DNA of 23,992 nt from CAVZLD01 sp964522605 (GCA_964522605.1 CAZFWV010000072.1:1-23992), one strand, 5' to 3'; positions 1-9,099 are shown, counted from the first letter of the stretch. Translations and numbers: made by a program. The notes: generated by a model from the sequence alone, not told the origin.

Positions 1-2473
1 ATTCCTCCTGTTCGAGGCTGAAGCTGCCCTGGCTGTGACCGTACGTGTCCATCCAGGCGAACAATCGCTGCCAGTCTTCGTTCGGCATCCCGACTTCCAC
101 ATGGATTCTGTCGTTCCGCAGATACTGCACCAGTTTGCTACGAAGCGACGGTGCTTCACCAGGTTGCGATGCATCTTTCTCGAAGACGAGTTCTTGTAGG
201 TCTCCATCGGCATACTGCAATAAAGCGTCGTACGCCTTGTCGTGGCGTAGATCGAATGCCGCTGCGGACTGGCCGGGCTGATGACAGGTAACGCATTGGC
301 GATCCAGCACCGGCTGAACAAGCTGGTCGAACCGCAAAGGCCAAGTGCCTTCGCAGTCAGCTTGCAGTCGGGAAGGAGAACTTTGGGCTGCCATGGGGAC
401 GGCGGCTGACGCCGGCGCGCTCTGTCGGCTTTCGTGACATCCGACACACGAACGCACTTCTCCCGGCTGGACGTAGGCCAGAGATCGCATGGTTTGTAGC
501 GCGCGACCTTGTTCGTCCAGGGCTTGAAAGAAGACCGGAATTCCCGATGGAAGCTCGAAATACGCTGACCCGTCGGGCTGGACGTCGATCCGTCCGAGCA
601 CGAACTTGCCAGTCTCTTCGCGACTGACTCCGAGAGCGGGCAGGTTCATCTGAGGCTGCACTTTAGGCGGTACGCCAATCACTCGCAATTGCTTGACGGA
701 ACCGCGCGGTACGCCCGTTAGCCCAGCATAAAGATCCTGCACGAGAAACGCACCTACGGCCATGTGATTCGATTGGATGGTTGCCGCGTGAACCGGCGGT
801 CGCGACCGGGGGCGCAGGGGAATTGGCGTCATACTGGATAAATGCGGATCGCGGTACAACAGTTCCAGGTTTCCCCAGCGGTCGAGCAGGTAGATTCCCT
901 GTGCCGCGACGGGATTGTTTTCGTCGAGAATCCGTCCGTGCGGAGGCAGTGGACGATTGGACCAGCTGACCAGGTAAACCTCTTCTGACAGCGGCCAGGG
1001 ATTGGCGAAATAGTGACCCACGTTTTGTTCGGTTTCCGGGAAGGGGATTTCAGGCGTCAACCGCGTCAGAGGTGTTTCACCTTCCTGGCCCTGACTCGTG
1101 TCGAGTAGCACCAAGGAACCTCCCGTGATCGAATGATGCGCGGCAGCGACGAAGAGGATCTTGTCCGATCCCGGGATCGCACGCGGTTCCATCGTCGCCT
1201 GGGGACGCTTGGTGTAATTCCCGTAAACCAGACTGGCTCCCATTCCCAGTTGATCGGTTGACCAGAGACTGAAAAAATGTCCGTTGAATCGGTCAATATA
1301 GTCCCAGCGGCAATACAAGATTCGCCCGTCGTGGGCAACGGACGGTGTGTACTCGAATGTCTCAAAAGCCGACAGGGGAATGATCTGCTGGCCACTATGA
1401 TCCATCGCGTGAAGCGTAAAAACAGGGACCGGACGGAAATCATCTCCTCCACAACGGACGTAACTGTCCGGGAGATCCGCCTTGAGGGTTGCTGCTGAGT
1501 TTTCGGGCGTACACTGCAGGAAAGTTCCTTTCCGCGTCGACAGAAACATCAGGCGATCGTCAGGCAGATAGCGCGCGTCGAAGTCGTCGTATCGTCCTTG
1601 TGTGAGTCGACGAACGTTCGATCCGTCAATTTCCATTTCATAGAGATGATAGAAGCAGTCCTCGGGGATCCCGAACTTGCTGGCCTTGTCGGGCAGTTCG
1701 GCAACCGCGGCGTCGTAGCGGCAATAGGCAAAGACCAATCGCTGCGCGTCAAAGTGCAGATCAGGCCGCATGAAATTGCCTGGGGCAAACGTTTCACTCA
1801 GGCATTCCAGCCGAGGCGATTCCGATCGGAAATGACGCAGCAGATACAGACCGCCGCCCGGTCGTGACCACCAGCCGTAGTATTGGTCGGATAGGTGCGG
1901 AAATTGAGTGGGCGCCCGCTTTACGAAAAGGATCGAGTCAAAATCCAGCACGGGATGATGCAGCAGCATCCGTCGGATTGCCCATCGCGCCTCGATATAG
2001 AGCGATTTCCCGCTGAGCTCATCGAGTGTGATCGGATCGCTGACGAGACGATCCTGAATCTGAGCCAGCGTCCGCCGAGATTCGACCGTAGGTACATCCA
2101 AGTGTTGCAGGTGATCCGCGAGCTGGTTGCCGCGTTCCACGGTCTGCCGCACAATCGTCCGCCAGTCGAACGGTGCGGACTTCGCGGGTTTGGACCAGCT
2201 GCTCACGCGACTCTGATCGGCCGGCTGGGGGAGTGCTCGATTCGCCCCCGAGCCGTTTACGTCGCCTGCCGCATCGGTCTGCGTGGTGATCACGGGGGAC
2301 GGGCTGGTCCAGCGCAACTTCACTTGTTCCAGCCAGTCTGCCTCGATCTGCTCTTCCGTGACCGCCGGGGAAAAACTTCTAGTCGCCGACTCCGGTTCCG
2401 CTCCACAGACAAAACTGTTGAGTATCGAAACGGCGACCAACAGAATGATGGCGTGGCCTGAGTCCGAGATCAT
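1..2473 (-). CDS. HzsA-related dihaem beta-propeller protein, C-terminus cut by window edge
   Basis: This frame is open from a signal-peptide-like start (MISDSGHAIILLVAVSILN) to the left edge, giving about 824 visible codons. It reads as the HzsA-related family (relatives of hydrazine synthase subunit alpha). An N-terminal region is followed by WD40/TolB-like propeller segments (for example RYDDFDARYLPDDRLMFLSTR and KILFVAAAHHSITGG). A C-terminal cytochrome-like part carries two c-type haem motifs, CVGCH (codons at 434-448) and CVTCH (281-295). The protein is therefore probably exported and redox-active. I chose ATG 2473 because AGGA lies 7 nt upstream; ATG 2488 in the same frame is possible. 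It is the last visible gene of a cluster with the oxidoreductase and sulfatase upstream. True hydrazine synthesis is unlikely because no HzsB/HzsC partner is visible; the substrate is unknown. Confidence 0.85.
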   Translation of the reverse strand, partial: MISDSGHAIILLVAVSILNSFVCGAEPESATRSFSPAVTEEQIEADWLEQVKLRWTSPSPVITTQTDAAGDVNGSGANRALPQPADQSRVSSWSKPAKSAPFDWRTIVRQTVERGNQLADHLQHLDVPTVESRRTLAQIQDRLVSDPITLDELSGKSLYIEARWAIRRMLLHHPVLDFDSILFVKRAPTQFPHLSDQYYGWWSRPGGGLYLLRHFRSESPRLECLSETFAPGNFMRPDLHFDAQRLVFAYCRYDAAVAELPDKASKFGIPEDCFYHLYEMEIDGSNVRRLTQGRYDDFDARYLPDDRLMFLSTRKGTFLQCTPENSAATLKADLPDSYVRCGGDDFRPVPVFTLHAMDHSGQQIIPLSAFETFEYTPSVAHDGRILYCRWDYIDRFNGHFFSLWSTDQLGMGASLVYGNYTKRPQATMEPRAIPGSDKILFVAAAHHSITGGSLVLLDTSQGQEGETPLTRLTPEIPFPETEQNVGHYFANPWPLSEEVYLVSWSNRPLPPHGRILDENNPVAAQGIYLLDRWGNLELLYRDPHLSSMTPIPLRPRSRPPVHAATIQSNHMAVGAFLVQDLYAGLTGVPRGSVKQLRVIGVPPKVQPQMNLPALGVSREETGKFVLGRIDVQPDGSAYFELPSGIPVFFQALDEQGRALQTMRSLAYVQPGEVRSCVGCHESRQSAPASAAVPMAAQSSPSRLQADCEGTWPLRFDQLVQPVLDRQCVTCHQPGQSAAAFDLRHDKAYDALLQYADGDLQELVFEKDASQPGEAPSLRSKLVQYLRNDRIHVEVGMPNEDWQRLFAWMDTYGHSQGSFSLEQEE

Positions 2474-2528
2474 CTCACGTTCCTGCATGTCGAACACACT
2501 CACTGGAGGATGATTGGATCGAGGAGCT

Positions 2529-4706
2529 TCAGGGGTAATTTAAGGAATGGACTTTGGGGGAGGGCGGCGTGCCTTGAGCTTCGGCGGCAATCTCGGATGG
2601 AAGATCGGCAACGAGTTGGAGGTTGGCATTCAAGACCGAATCGGCTTCGACACTCAGCGCAACGTTCGCACCATCCTGAACGGCGGCGCGCAGGTTCCGG
2701 ACCTGTCGGGCGTCGCCAATCTGGACGACTTTGGATCCCGCCTCGAGCAGATCTTCATACAACACGTCATTCGATTCCACGTCGGCGAGAACGACGGTGT
2801 CAACGGGCAATACGGAGCGCTGAAAGCTTGAATTCAGCAAAGTTGCCGAGCCATCGGAGATTTCGAGCACCGAACTTTCCGGGATGATCTGAACGGGCTG
2901 GGCGAACGTTCGCCCCTTCAGGCCCTCGCCGTTGGTTCCGGCGAATCGCTTGAGCATGATGTCTCGATGACAAGGCTCCATCCAGGCGGCGAATTCCCTG
3001 TGTGGCGTGACGACCGTTACTCGATGTCCGGTGAAGGCCAGGTACTCCGCCGTGTCAGCCGCACCGAAGTGATCGCCCCAGATCAGCACGTTGTCGCCGC
3101 AGGATGCGGGTGGCGGACGGTCGGCGGGAAAATTCTCACAGCCCGTGCTGTGACAGCGCAGGACATCTTCAAACGTGATGACATGGGATGAATCGATGCC
3201 GGGGATCGAGGGCCGAACAACGCGTCCGCCCGTCGCGAGTAAGACGATGTCGAAAGTCGACAGCTCCGCCACATGGGGTTCCGTTCGCAGTCGCAATTCG
3301 ACTCCCAGTCGAAACATCTGGTAACGCAACCAGTCGGCGTGCCAACGCATCTTGCTCTTGACCGCCACGGTACAGCAATAGAGGACGGCGCCTCCCAGTT
3401 CTCCGGTCTTTTCAAACAACGTGACCTCGTGGCCTCGCAGCCGTGACCAGCGAGCCGCTTCCATTCCGGCGGGGCCGCCTCCAACAATCGCGACACGGCA
3501 GGGGCGACGAGCGGGAGTCACATGCAAGAAACGTTCATCACCCACGGCTGGATTGATCGCACACCGCATATCGCGTTTGATCATCAAGGATTCTTGCCAG
3601 CAACCAACGAGGCAGGAAATGCAGCGGCGGATTTCCTCCGGCTTGCCGTCTCGGGCCTTATTCGCCCAGTACGGATCGGCGATCAGTTGGCGGGAAAACC
3701 CGACCAGATCCGCTTTGCCCTCCGCCAGGACTCGCTCGCAATAATCGGGATTCCGCAGTGTGTGACTGGTGATGACCGGGATGCGAACGTGCTTCTTAAT
3801 CTCGGCTGCCGCGTACGTGTTCCAGCCTTCTGGATAGTACATGGGGTCCATCACCGTTCCTGGCGCTTCAAAGATCCCCGCGCTGATGTCCAGATAGGCG
3901 ACACCCTGTTGTTCCATCAGCTTGGCGATCTCGACACTTTCGTCCAGCTTGCGCGAACCGGGGATCCATTCTTCGCCGGAGTAACGGATTCCCACGGGAA
4001 AGTCGCTCCCGCATTTCAGTTGAATCCGATGAATGATTTCCAATGGGAATCGCATGCGATTGAGAAAGCTGCCCCCGAAACGGTCATTGCGGTGGTTTAC
4101 ATAGGGACTCATGAACTGCGCGATCAGGTATCCATGGGCGCCGTGCAATTCGACGGAATCGAATCCGGCCTGCTGGACGCGCCAGGCCGCCTCGGCGAAT
4201 TTCTCCACCACGTCGTAGATTTCCTCGACCGTCATTTCCCGAATCGATTTGCCCTGAGCGAGGCTTTCCGCGTAAATGACCTCGTGCCCCGCCGAGCCAG
4301 GCAGATCGACGACCTGATCGCTCGCTGACATCAAGTTGCGCCGCGGCCACGCCGCCTGACGGCCCGGATGTTGGATCTGGACCGCACATTTGGCGCCGTG
4401 CCGTTGCATGGCTTCGGCCAGGTTCGCGAGTCCCGGGATCAAAGGATCTTCGTCGGCCGCCAAACACGTAACGGTGGGTCGACCCGTCGCCTTGTCAGGC
4501 GTAGTTGCCCCCACAATGATGAACCCGCATCCCCCCTTGGCGATCTCTTCGTGATAGGTGATTACTCGCTGGTTGACCGAGCCGTCAGCGCGACCAGAAC
4601 TGATGTCGGTGGGCACCATGACCACTCGGTTCGGCAGCCTCATCGTGCCGATCTGGAGGGGCGAGAAAAGGTGGGGATAGATGGCATGTTTCATCGTTTG
4701 GTCCAT
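2529..4706 (-). CDS. FadH/OYE-type NADH:flavin oxidoreductase with 4Fe-4S and FAD/NAD(P) domains
   Basis: This 725-residue protein has the full three-cofactor layout of the 2,4-dienoyl-CoA reductase/trimethylamine dehydrogenase group. An OYE-like FMN TIM barrel spans about residues 10-350, with HGAHGYL at 188 and the following NxRxDxFGG and NRMRF elements. A 4Fe-4S cysteine set (C362, C365, C369, C382, then INP) follows. A C-terminal Rossmann region begins at VAIVGGGPAGMEAA (about 405). Such enzymes pass electrons from NAD(P)H via FAD and Fe-S to FMN and reduce activated C=C bonds or related substrates in the cytoplasm. It starts 7 nt after the sulfatase stop codon, with GGA close before the ATG, so the two are probably co-transcribed. 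An in-frame ATG four codons later (4694) is an alternative start. No signal peptide is seen. The substrate cannot be read from the sequence. Confidence 0.92.
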   Translation of the reverse strand: MDQTMKHAIYPHLFSPLQIGTMRLPNRVVMVPTDISSGRADGSVNQRVITYHEEIAKGGCGFIIVGATTPDKATGRPTVTCLAADEDPLIPGLANLAEAMQRHGAKCAVQIQHPGRQAAWPRRNLMSASDQVVDLPGSAGHEVIYAESLAQGKSIREMTVEEIYDVVEKFAEAAWRVQQAGFDSVELHGAHGYLIAQFMSPYVNHRNDRFGGSFLNRMRFPLEIIHRIQLKCGSDFPVGIRYSGEEWIPGSRKLDESVEIAKLMEQQGVAYLDISAGIFEAPGTVMDPMYYPEGWNTYAAAEIKKHVRIPVITSHTLRNPDYCERVLAEGKADLVGFSRQLIADPYWANKARDGKPEEIRRCISCLVGCWQESLMIKRDMRCAINPAVGDERFLHVTPARRPCRVAIVGGGPAGMEAARWSRLRGHEVTLFEKTGELGGAVLYCCTVAVKSKMRWHADWLRYQMFRLGVELRLRTEPHVAELSTFDIVLLATGGRVVRPSIPGIDSSHVITFEDVLRCHSTGCENFPADRPPPASCGDNVLIWGDHFGAADTAEYLAFTGHRVTVVTPHREFAAWMEPCHRDIMLKRFAGTNGEGLKGRTFAQPVQIIPESSVLEISDGSATLLNSSFQRSVLPVDTVVLADVESNDVLYEDLLEAGSKVVQIGDARQVRNLRAAVQDGANVALSVEADSVLNANLQLVADLPSEIAAEAQGTPPSPKVHSLNYP

Positions 4707-4713
4707 TCGTCCG

Positions 4714-6237
4714 TTAAGGTTTGACGTTCACACCCGTCGCCGTTGCCCAGGCATGCCATTTCTCGCCTAGACGCTTGACGACTTCTGGGTGAAGAGTGGC
4801 GAGATCCTGCGTTTCCGTACGATCCTGGGTCAGGTTGTAGAGTTCCCAGGCCTTGACCTTGCGATCCCAACAGAGTTTCCAGACGCCCTCGCGCACGGCG
4901 CGGTTTCCATTCCATTCCCAGTACAGCGCCTCGTGGCCTTCGCGACTCTTGCCTTCGAGCAATGGGCGGAGCGTCCGGCCCTCGACGCGAAGAATCGCTT
5001 GGCCGTTGCGCTGCGTCGGATAGTCGACGTCGGCGATGTCGGCGATCGTCGGCAACAGATCGATGATATGTCCGACCTCGCGGCAAATGCTTCCCGGCTC
5101 GACGACGGAGGGCCAGCGCACGATCAAGGGGGTCGCGATTCCCCCTTCGTGGACCCACGACTTGAATCGGCGGAAGGGCGTGTTCTGGGCATAGGCCCAA
5201 CCGGGTCCGCAGGCGGTGTAGAACTCTTTGACGCCCGGCGTCCTCGATTCGTCGAAACCGCCGGGAGTCTCGGCGCAGCCCCCGTTATCCGAGAGAAAGC
5301 AGACCACGGTGTTCTCGTCGAGACCGTGTTCCGTGAGCTTGGAGAGGATCCGACCGATGCCCTGGTCCATGCGGTCAATCATCGCCGCGTAAGTCGCCAT
5401 CAATTCGTCGAAGTAGTCCGGATTCTCGAGCTGACTCCAGGGCGTGACTTCCGGGTCGGGATCGGGGAGTTTCCATGCGGGGTCGATCAGCCCCATCTCG
5501 ATCTGCCGCATATGACGGCGTTGCCGCAGCGTTTCCCAACCGTCCCGATACTGGCCCCGATATCGGGCGATATCCTCCTCGGGCGCATGCAGCGGATAAT
5601 GAGGAGCCGTGTAGCAAACGTGCAGAAAGAACGGACGCTGTTGCTCTGCCGCCCGATCGATCACCTGGCAGGCGTAATCGGAAAACGCATCGGTCGTATA
5701 GAAGCCCTCGGGAAACGTTTCGATCCGAACGTCGTCTTCCCCAAACCATCGCCTGCCACCGCCCTTGAATTGGGGATCCGGGATCGACGGTTGATGGTAA
5801 TTGCAGCATCCATCCAACAGTCCATAGTAGTTGTCAAAGCCGCGGTCGCTCGGCCTTTGGGGTGCCGTCTTTCCCAAGTGCCACTTGCCGCTGAGAGCAC
5901 TGACGTAGCCGGCGGGAGCCAACACTTCGGGAATAGTCACCATCTCGGGCTTGAGTAAGGCACCTCGCCGGCGGGGATAGAGTCCCGTGATCAGTGAGGC
6001 ACGAGTCGTCGTGCATTTGGCATTGTTATAGAACTGCGTGAACCGCATTCCTTCGGCGGCCAGTCGATCCAGATGGGGCGTCTGGATTTCTCCGCCGTAA
6101 CACCCGATGTCGGACCATCCCATATCGTCGCAAAGAATCAAGACGATATTCGGTGGTCCTTTCGCTGCCGCCACCGCGTGCGAACCGGCAGCCAGGAATG
6201 ACAAGAGAACGACGATCTGCAAGCGACTTCGTGACAC
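4714..6237 (-). CDS. Secreted S1-family sulfatase (arylsulfatase type, CTTTR motif)
   Basis: This 507-residue protein begins with a typical signal peptide (SRSRLQIVVLLSFLAAGSHA). The start codon is GTG, supported by GGAG 7 nt upstream. The sulfatase core is clear: NIVLILCDDMGWSDIGCYGG with metal-binding D37 and D38, the formylglycine-generating segment KCTTTRASLITG with C75 (codon 6013-6015), GKWHLGK with K118 and H120, and the later SDNGG metal motif. It should hydrolyse a sulfate ester in the periplasm or outside the cell after Cys is converted to formylglycine. The +2 position of the C-x-P/A-x-R motif is Thr, a variant I recall in planctomycete arylsulfatases. It is the first gene of the cluster continuing into the oxidoreductase and HzsA-like genes. 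Substrate is not deducible. Confidence 0.95.
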   Translation of the reverse strand: MSRSRLQIVVLLSFLAAGSHAVAAAKGPPNIVLILCDDMGWSDIGCYGGEIQTPHLDRLAAEGMRFTQFYNNAKCTTTRASLITGLYPRRRGALLKPEMVTIPEVLAPAGYVSALSGKWHLGKTAPQRPSDRGFDNYYGLLDGCCNYHQPSIPDPQFKGGGRRWFGEDDVRIETFPEGFYTTDAFSDYACQVIDRAAEQQRPFFLHVCYTAPHYPLHAPEEDIARYRGQYRDGWETLRQRRHMRQIEMGLIDPAWKLPDPDPEVTPWSQLENPDYFDELMATYAAMIDRMDQGIGRILSKLTEHGLDENTVVCFLSDNGGCAETPGGFDESRTPGVKEFYTACGPGWAYAQNTPFRRFKSWVHEGGIATPLIVRWPSVVEPGSICREVGHIIDLLPTIADIADVDYPTQRNGQAILRVEGRTLRPLLEGKSREGHEALYWEWNGNRAVREGVWKLCWDRKVKAWELYNLTQDRTETQDLATLHPEVVKRLGEKWHAWATATGVNVKP

Positions 6238-6337
6238 GGAAGGACTCCGTCAGAAACCCTCCCCAGTATCCCCCCTACGTGGTCTCAGAGCAATCACGCA
6301 AGCCGTTGTTCACCAGAAAAATTTGGGGCGACGCTTC

Positions 6338-8368
6338 CTACCGTTCTCCATTGGTTTCTGCTGATTCAGGCGCACCACGACGCAGCGGGCCGGCGATCAA
6401 GGGAGGCATCGGGCAATTGACCGCAGCGGCGATTGCACGCAGCAACTCTGCCTCGGTCACCGTGATCTGCTGATCAGCCGCGATTGCGACGACTGCGGCA
6501 TTCAAAACGCGTTTGTTGACTCCGGAGATCGTCTGTCGAAGTGTTTGAAGTGACTCGCGCAGTTTCGCCAGAGAACATTGCTCACGGGTGAGCAGTGGCG
6601 GAGGGTCCTCCGTCAGTTCGAGCGCGACGATCGCCTGTGCGTAAGCCCGCCGCGCCTGATCCAGATCCTTGTGGCCCGCGTGAACCAGGACAGAAATCAG
6701 CGCTGCGGCTTCGGCTCGAATTGCACTGACGGAATAATAGAGAATCGGCGTGTTCTGTTGCTCGAAAAAGTGTCGATCCAGTTGATCCAGCAGAATGCGT
6801 TGCAGCATGAATTCCAGAAGACTGAGTTTTTCGTCGGCCTTGACGAGCTGGTCGACGGTTTCGCGAAACGCCTCGTATTGCGTTCGCGTCAGCTCCTGAA
6901 GTGTCGACTGAACGACTTCCAGGATCGGCAAGCGGATTTCGACCCCTTCCTGTCGCAGGATGTCGTCGAGCTGGTCTGTTTGTGCCGCCATGGTGTCACC
7001 ATGTTGCTCGCGGACGATCTGCAATTGCTGTTGACGCAGCGGTGCCTCCCGTGCAAGCAGAATCGCGTACACGACTGCCCGTGCGGCATAGGGTTCGCGG
7101 ACAGCTTTCTGCAGGACCTCAGGAATCTGAGCCAGCAACCGATCGGCATACGCAACGTGTTCGGCCGTCAAGGTGCCGATTGCTGCCAGGGCGACGGTGG
7201 CATCCCAGCGGTTCCACATCCCATCACCGAGAATCGGACGCAGTCCGGCGGTTGGCGACCGCGGACCGGCTTCCTGTTGCGAAGGCGGAGGTACGGGAGG
7301 GGATGGGGGAGGCAGACGCGGGAACACGCCGTCGAATCCCGGATCGATACGCAGGATTCGATCCTGCAAAGGAGGGTGCGTCGCAAACGGGCCGGCCGCG
7401 AATACGCGCCGTGCGCTACCGAAGAACATGTGACTGGCGGTCTCGGCCTCCACGGCCTGGACGTGGGAACGGTCGGGTGAAGCCCCGATCTTCTTGAGAG
7501 CGCCAGCGAGTCCGTCGGGGTTTCGTGTGAACTGGACCGCCGATGCGTCGGCAAGATACTCGCGCTGACGAGAAATCGCCGCCTTGATGAGTCGTCCGAA
7601 GAACAGGCCGATCAATCCGACCAACCAGGCCGAAAGTCCCATCAAGACGATCGCCAGGACGAGTGCGCCCCCTCCCTTGTCCTTGCTGCTACGCGACCGT
7701 CCCGAGAATCCCATGATGCGGAAAGTGTAATAGCCGATGATCGATAACACCAGGATTCCGTGGAGCAGCCCGATCAGTCGCATGTTCAGACGCATGTCTC
7801 CATTGAGAATGTGACTGAATTCGTGTGCGATCACGCCCTGCAATTCGTCTCGCGTGAGGTACTCGATCGTTCCTCGGTTCACTCCGATCACGGCATCATT
7901 CGGTGTAAAGCCGGCCGCAAAGGCATTGATGCTCGGTTCATTCGGCAAGACAAAGACCGGCGGGACCGCCGTTCCCGCAGCGATCGCCATCTCTTCGACG
8001 ACGTTCAACAGACGACGTTCGGCTGGATCCAGCGTGGATGGCTGGACCCGCCGACCACCCAGCGACATCGCCAGTCGCTCCCCGCCATGCCGCAACTCCC
8101 AAGTCTTGTACACGCTGCCCAAGCCGATGATTCCACCCAAGGCGAAAGCAACAAACAGCAAGAGCTCTGGTTGGAACCACGCCAGGGTGCCCCCATCGAG
8201 GAAACGCACCAGCTGATCGCCCTCGTGTTGCATACCATGCGTCACCGACAGAATGCCGAGCGCGACCAGGTACAACGCGACAATCATCAGGATCACCGCA
8301 ACGACGAAATAGAAGATCAGCAAGCTGGTCTTCCTACGCGCAACGTCCTGGTGCTCAAAGAAATCCAT
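6338..8368 (-). CDS. Membrane M48-family metallopeptidase with long C-terminal extension
   Basis: This 676-residue protein has two N-terminal membrane segments (about 16-43 and 66-86) and an M48 zinc-peptidase domain. The catalytic motif HEFSH is at 182-186 and the third zinc ligand is probably E270 in REYLAD. Two further hydrophobic segments (about 200-213 and 235-258) lie within the protease region, as in HtpX-like enzymes. After about residue 330 comes a proline-rich linker (PPPSPPVPPP) and then a roughly 300-residue mostly helical extension, about twice the length of HtpX. Its end (VNKRVLNAAVVAIAADQQITVTEAE reading onward) resembles a TerB-like helical segment, though that is a guess. It lies 44 nt downstream of LemA on the same strand, a common M48-LemA pairing. 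The likely role is membrane protein quality control. The start is ATG 8368, with only a weak ribosome site. Confidence 0.93.
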   Translation of the reverse strand: MDFFEHQDVARRKTSLLIFYFVVAVILMIVALYLVALGILSVTHGMQHEGDQLVRFLDGGTLAWFQPELLLFVAFALGGIIGLGSVYKTWELRHGGERLAMSLGGRRVQPSTLDPAERRLLNVVEEMAIAAGTAVPPVFVLPNEPSINAFAAGFTPNDAVIGVNRGTIEYLTRDELQGVIAHEFSHILNGDMRLNMRLIGLLHGILVLSIIGYYTFRIMGFSGRSRSSKDKGGGALVLAIVLMGLSAWLVGLIGLFFGRLIKAAISRQREYLADASAVQFTRNPDGLAGALKKIGASPDRSHVQAVEAETASHMFFGSARRVFAAGPFATHPPLQDRILRIDPGFDGVFPRLPPPSPPVPPPSQQEAGPRSPTAGLRPILGDGMWNRWDATVALAAIGTLTAEHVAYADRLLAQIPEVLQKAVREPYAARAVVYAILLAREAPLRQQQLQIVREQHGDTMAAQTDQLDDILRQEGVEIRLPILEVVQSTLQELTRTQYEAFRETVDQLVKADEKLSLLEFMLQRILLDQLDRHFFEQQNTPILYYSVSAIRAEAAALISVLVHAGHKDLDQARRAYAQAIVALELTEDPPPLLTREQCSLAKLRESLQTLRQTISGVNKRVLNAAVVAIAADQQITVTEAELLRAIAAAVNCPMPPLIAGPLRRGAPESAETNGER

Positions 8369-8412
8369 CTTCGTGCCGCGGGATGCTATCGAGCCAGCAG
8401 TTCGCCCCGGGA

Positions 8413-9021
8413 TCAGAACTTCACCTGCGGAGCTTCCCGCTGTTGGTCATCTTCGATTTCAAACAGTTCTGCCTTTTGGAAACCAAATGTATCGGCGAAC
8501 AAAACCGATGGGAACTGTTCTCGCTCCATGTTGTATTGCATGACGGAGTCATTGAAAGCCTGTCGCGCGAACGCGACCTTGTTTTCGGTCGACGTCAACT
8601 CCTCCTGCAGTGCGATCATGTTCTGATTCGCCTTCAGGTCAGGATAAGACTCGGCGATGGCCAACAACCGACCGAGGGCGCCCGTCAATTGCTGCTCCGC
8701 GCCACCCAGCGCCCGAATCGCCTGTGGATCGCCCGGATGACTCGCAGCCTGCTGTTCCGCCTGGAGCGCCAGGTTCCGTGCCGAGATGACCGCCTCCAGC
8801 GTCTCGCGCTCATGTTTCAGGTAGCCCTTGACGGTCTCCACGAGATTGGGAATCAAGTCGTAACGGCGTTTCAACTGCACGTCGATCTGCGAAAACGCAT
8901 TCTCGTACCGGTTCCGCAGCCGGACCAGCTTGTTGTAAATCCCAATCACCCATAGGGCGATCACCGCGAGGATCAGTAGCAGAATGCCGCCGATCACGAT
9001 CAGAGCAAATCCAGCATCCAT
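8413..9021 (-). CDS. lemA: LemA family protein
   Basis: This 202-residue protein has one N-terminal membrane segment (about residues 4-26) followed by the hallmark LemA helical region: YNKLVRLRNRYENAFSQID, then VQLKRRYDLIPNLVETVKGY and SYPDLKANQNMIALQEEL. ATG 9021 is preferred over an upstream in-frame start at 9081 because GGAGG sits 8 nt before it and the LemA fold starts there. LemA proteins are membrane-anchored four-helix proteins of uncertain biochemical role, often encoded with M48 peptidases, as here with the peptidase 44 nt downstream. A candidate promoter lies 50-78 nt upstream. Confidence 0.95.
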   Translation of the reverse strand: MDAGFALIVIGGILLLILAVIALWVIGIYNKLVRLRNRYENAFSQIDVQLKRRYDLIPNLVETVKGYLKHERETLEAVISARNLALQAEQQAASHPGDPQAIRALGGAEQQLTGALGRLLAIAESYPDLKANQNMIALQEELTSTENKVAFARQAFNDSVMQYNMEREQFPSVLFADTFGFQKAELFEIEDDQQREAPQVKF

Positions 9022-9070
9022 CGGTCCTACCTCCGCAAGGAACCGTAAAGGGGCCCGCGCCGCAGCTTCG

Positions 9071-9099
9071 AGTCTAGGCAATGTGCTTCGGGCTGACCA
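9071..9099 (-). promoter_or_regulatory. Candidate sigma70-like promoter of the lemA-M48 pair
   Basis: On the minus strand TGGTCA (9094-9099) and TAGACT (9071-9076) are separated by exactly 17 nt. Each matches four of six bases of the -35 and -10 consensus. The position, about 50 nt before the lemA ATG, fits. Support is by pattern only, and in a GC-rich genome chance matches are possible. Confidence 0.35.

Noticed and set aside
1895..2461. Plus-strand open frame of 188 codons
   Set aside because: It is antisense to the HzsA-like gene; the minus-strand frame is continuous with clear propeller and haem motifs.
1..2473. Genuine hydrazine synthase subunit
   Set aside because: No HzsB/HzsC-type gene or other anammox gene is visible, and the residue expected as Tyr haem ligand is Gln. 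The gene belongs to the broader HzsA-related family.
3522..4328. Plus-strand open frame of 268 codons
   Set aside because: It is antisense to the barrel domain of the FadH-type reductase and has no family motif or ribosome site.
4789..5958. Plus-strand open frame of 389 codons
   Set aside because: It lies wholly opposite the sulfatase gene, which has signal peptide, catalytic motifs and ribosome site. The plus-strand product shows no recognisable motif and is an antisense shadow of GC-rich coding DNA.
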